Position numbers and translations under genes: made by a program. From Cyanobacteriota bacterium (lineage in GTDB: Bacteria > Cyanobacteriota > Cyanobacteriia > Phormidesmidales > Phormidesmidaceae): a stretch of DNA of 5,819 bases. Shown here one piece after another: positions 4,599 to 5,819 of the stretch; the first letter of the stretch is position 1, and every line of letters starts with the position of its first letter. Location of the stretch: the NCBI GenBank assembly GCA_027619675.1, contig JAQCHG010000135.1, forward strand, positions 1 through 5,819, written 5' to 3'. Under the pieces are notes generated by a model. That model ran no database searches, had not been told where the DNA came from, and worked only from the letters and a program-made list of their open reading frames with translations.

Positions 4599-5597
4599 TT
4601 AACGGCGGCGTTCTCCACTGAGGGCGACAACACTACCTGTGACCAGGGTGACCCCCAACAGTTGCAGAGCATGGAGGGTTTCTTGAATCGAAAACCAGGC
4701 CAGCAGCACCGTCAGGGCGGGGTTGGCGGAGCCCACCATGGCGGCGGCGGTGGCCCCCACCAGGCGAATGCCCGAGTTGTAGAGCACATGACCCCCAAAG
4801 GTAACCAGCCCCGAGAGCACGCTACCGATCCACAACGGTCCCCAGGCCAGATTTGTGAGGTTGGGGGGATTGATCCCCAAACACCCCGCCGACAGCACCA
4901 GGGTGATGGCAAAGCTGACCCAGGTGAAGGGCACGGGGTGGATAAAATCAAAAGTTTTTTGAGCGTTAACCGTATACAGGGCATAGGCCACCCCCGAGGC
5001 AATGCCCAGCACAATGCCCCAACCGCTGGCTTGCCCCCAGGCCATGTCCTCGGGGGGCACAGTGAGGACGCTGCCCACCATGACTAGGGCCATGATCCCC
5101 CAGCGATAGCGGGAGGGTGGGGTGCCAAACAAGCCCCAAGACAGCAGGGCCGTAAACACCGGAAAGGTGAAAAACAGGGTCATGGCCACCCCCGTGGGCA
5201 CCAACCCCAGGGCCAGATACAGCAGGGCTAGATAAAGAAACATCAGCGTGCCGCCCCCGAGGCCGTGGAGCCAGATGCGGGGTTGGGGATGGCGCAGGAG
5301 GTGGCCTAAATCTCCCCAGAGTTTGGGATACAGCAGTTGGGAAAAGACTGCCATCAGCGGCACCGCCACCACCATGCGCAAAAACAGCAGCAAAAAGGAG
5401 TTGGCTAGGGTGGGGGGCACGTAGCCGCCTGCTGCGCCCAAGCCCACCACCGTTTGCTCGGTGAAGAGAATCCGCACCACCACGTTTTGGATGCAGAAAA
5501 ACAGGGAGGAGGCCATCACCAAGAGGTAGCCTGCCAGGGTGGAGTTAACGATCGCGCTCCTCCAATTGGGCCAAAATGCGATCGCGAAATTCCGCAT
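4599..5597 (-). CDS. DMT-superfamily transporter (two EamA repeats)
   Basis: This is an inner-membrane protein of the drug/metabolite transporter superfamily; the substrate cannot be predicted. Ten hydrophobic segments are visible. The first half has GYLLVMASSLFF, the segment around FLRMVVAVPLMA, GGTLMFLYLALLYLAL, VAMTLFFTFPVFTALLSW and WGIMALVMVGSVLTV. The second half has WGIVLGIASGVAYALYT, WVSFAITLVLSAGCLGI, a segment ending GLVTFGGHVLYNSGI, AAAMVGSANPALTVLLAWF and LLGVTLVTGSVVAL. The PTGVAMTLFFTFPVFTALL and ATAAAMVGSANPALTVLLAW stretches are the EamA hallmarks at equivalent places in each half. It ends with a short basic tail. The start is uncertain. ATG 5597 gives 332 residues but overlaps the upstream DUF4168 gene by 53 bases. 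ATG 5516 (305 residues) or GTG 5519 avoids overlap but clips the beginning of helix 1. None has a clear ribosome binding site. I favour a start that keeps GYLLV. Confidence 0.88.
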   Translation of the reverse strand: MRNFAIAFWPNWRSAIVNSTLAGYLLVMASSLFFCIQNVVVRILFTEQTVVGLGAAGGYVPPTLANSFLLLFLRMVVAVPLMAVFSQLLYPKLWGDLGHLLRHPQPRIWLHGLGGGTLMFLYLALLYLALGLVPTGVAMTLFFTFPVFTALLSWGLFGTPPSRYRWGIMALVMVGSVLTVPPEDMAWGQASGWGIVLGIASGVAYALYTVNAQKTFDFIHPVPFTWVSFAITLVLSAGCLGINPPNLTNLAWGPLWIGSVLSGLVTFGGHVLYNSGIRLVGATAAAMVGSANPALTVLLAWFSIQETLHALQLLGVTLVTGSVVALSGERRR

Positions 5598-5819
5598 CGG
5601 TATTGGCGAGGCCCAACAGTTGCCAATAGTCCTGACGGGTGAGGCCGTTCTCTTCAATCAGGGCATAGGCCGATCGCTGAATGTCCTGCTGAATTTGCAG
5701 GGATTCCGCCTCGGTGGGTGCCCGTTCCAGTTCTTCACTGCGCTCATCGATCAGCGCCACGACTTGCAGGTAGGCGGTGACAAACTGGGTCACCTTCTCT
5801 GAGGGAATGTCCGCTGAGT
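5545..5819 (-). CDS. DUF4168 protein, C-terminal part (5' end outside window)
   Basis: The frame is open from the right edge to TAA (5545-5547), giving about 90 residues with the last bases of the window in frame. It begins near SADIPSEKVTQFVTAYLQVV and contains a central helix with ESLQIQQDIQ and the segment ENGLTRQDYWQLLGLANTD, closing with FRDRILAQLEE. This matches the DUF4168 pattern as I know it: (E/D)KVxxFxxAYL, a Gln/Glu-rich helix, GLTxxxY, then D.EF/L...I...L. DUF4168 proteins in cyanobacteria commonly carry an N-terminal signal peptide and are thought to be exported, with unknown function; that part is off-window. A GTG at 5793 could be read as an internal start, but it would cut off the conserved beginning. 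The gene immediately precedes, and may overlap, the transporter gene on the same strand, so the two are probably one transcript. Confidence 0.8.
   Translation of the reverse strand, partial: SADIPSEKVTQFVTAYLQVVALIDERSEELERAPTEAESLQIQQDIQRSAYALIEENGLTRQDYWQLLGLANTDAEFRDRILAQLEERDR

Larger units (their letters stand above)
693..5585. repeat. HIP1 octamers (GCGATCGC), seven copies
   Basis: Perfect GCGATCGC palindromes lie at 693-700, 749-756, 1208-1215, 2064-2071, 2259-2266, 4093-4100 and 5578-5585. HIP1 is a known, highly over-represented octamer in many cyanobacterial genomes. All copies here are inside coding sequence: three in dnaJ, two in the BtuR-like gene, one in rph and one in the DUF4168 gene (in the part that may overlap the transporter gene). 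None lies between 2267 and 4092, an interval containing the low-GC block. Related CGATCG cores occur elsewhere, for example at 25-32 and 51-58. Confidence 0.9.

Noticed and set aside
4662..5087. Plus-strand open frame opposite the transporter gene
   Set aside because: The product is rich in Gly, His, Pro and Gln, as expected from reading hydrophobic codons backwards; the membrane protein on the other strand is clear.
1..5819. CRISPR array, tRNA or rRNA gene
   Set aside because: No regularly spaced repeats, no cloverleaf with TTCGA-type arm and anticodon, and no rRNA-like segment were seen on either strand.

Overview
The window looks like chromosomal DNA of a cyanobacterium with fairly GC-rich coding sequence. 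Three things point there: seven perfect copies of the cyanobacterial HIP1 octamer (GCGATCGC), proteins with cyanobacterial-type sequences (a type II DnaJ, a long-form dCTP deaminase, RNase PH, a DUF4168 protein), and a BtuR/CobA-like protein with a degenerate P-loop of a kind I associate with cyanobacteria. I cannot name a genus.

Layout. Bases 1-18 are the last codons of an upstream plus-strand gene ending in an acidic, Trp-containing tail, possibly dnaK. A plus-strand J-domain chaperone gene follows (202-1293). It converges on a minus-strand pair transcribed right to left: the BtuR/CobA-like gene (2024-2578), then dcd (1389-1991). From about 2580 to 3545 composition drops sharply: hand counts give 35%, 38% and 22% G+C in three sampled 60-base blocks, against about 70% in a block inside rph. 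This stretch has no HIP1 site. It holds one believable minus-strand gene (2937-3356), a 139-residue protein resembling the N-terminal domain of AbiJ/STM4504-type abortive-infection-like proteins, with no effector domain behind it. Normal composition returns just before rph (3673-4389, plus), which has a strong ribosome binding site and a structured, T-tract-containing leader. rph converges on a minus-strand pair: a DMT/EamA transporter (4599 to about 5597 or 5516) behind a DUF4168 gene cut by the right edge.

How the parts relate. The high-GC genes are mostly housekeeping: protein folding, dUTP supply for dTTP synthesis, and tRNA 3' end trimming, plus an uncharacterised exporter and a probable envelope protein. 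The BtuR-like gene and dcd abut and are probably co-transcribed. The low-GC block between the BtuR-like gene and rph looks like an accessory insertion in an otherwise ordinary region. The two items most worth following are the lone AbiJ-like domain in that block and the BtuR-like protein that keeps Walker B but has lost the Walker A lysine.
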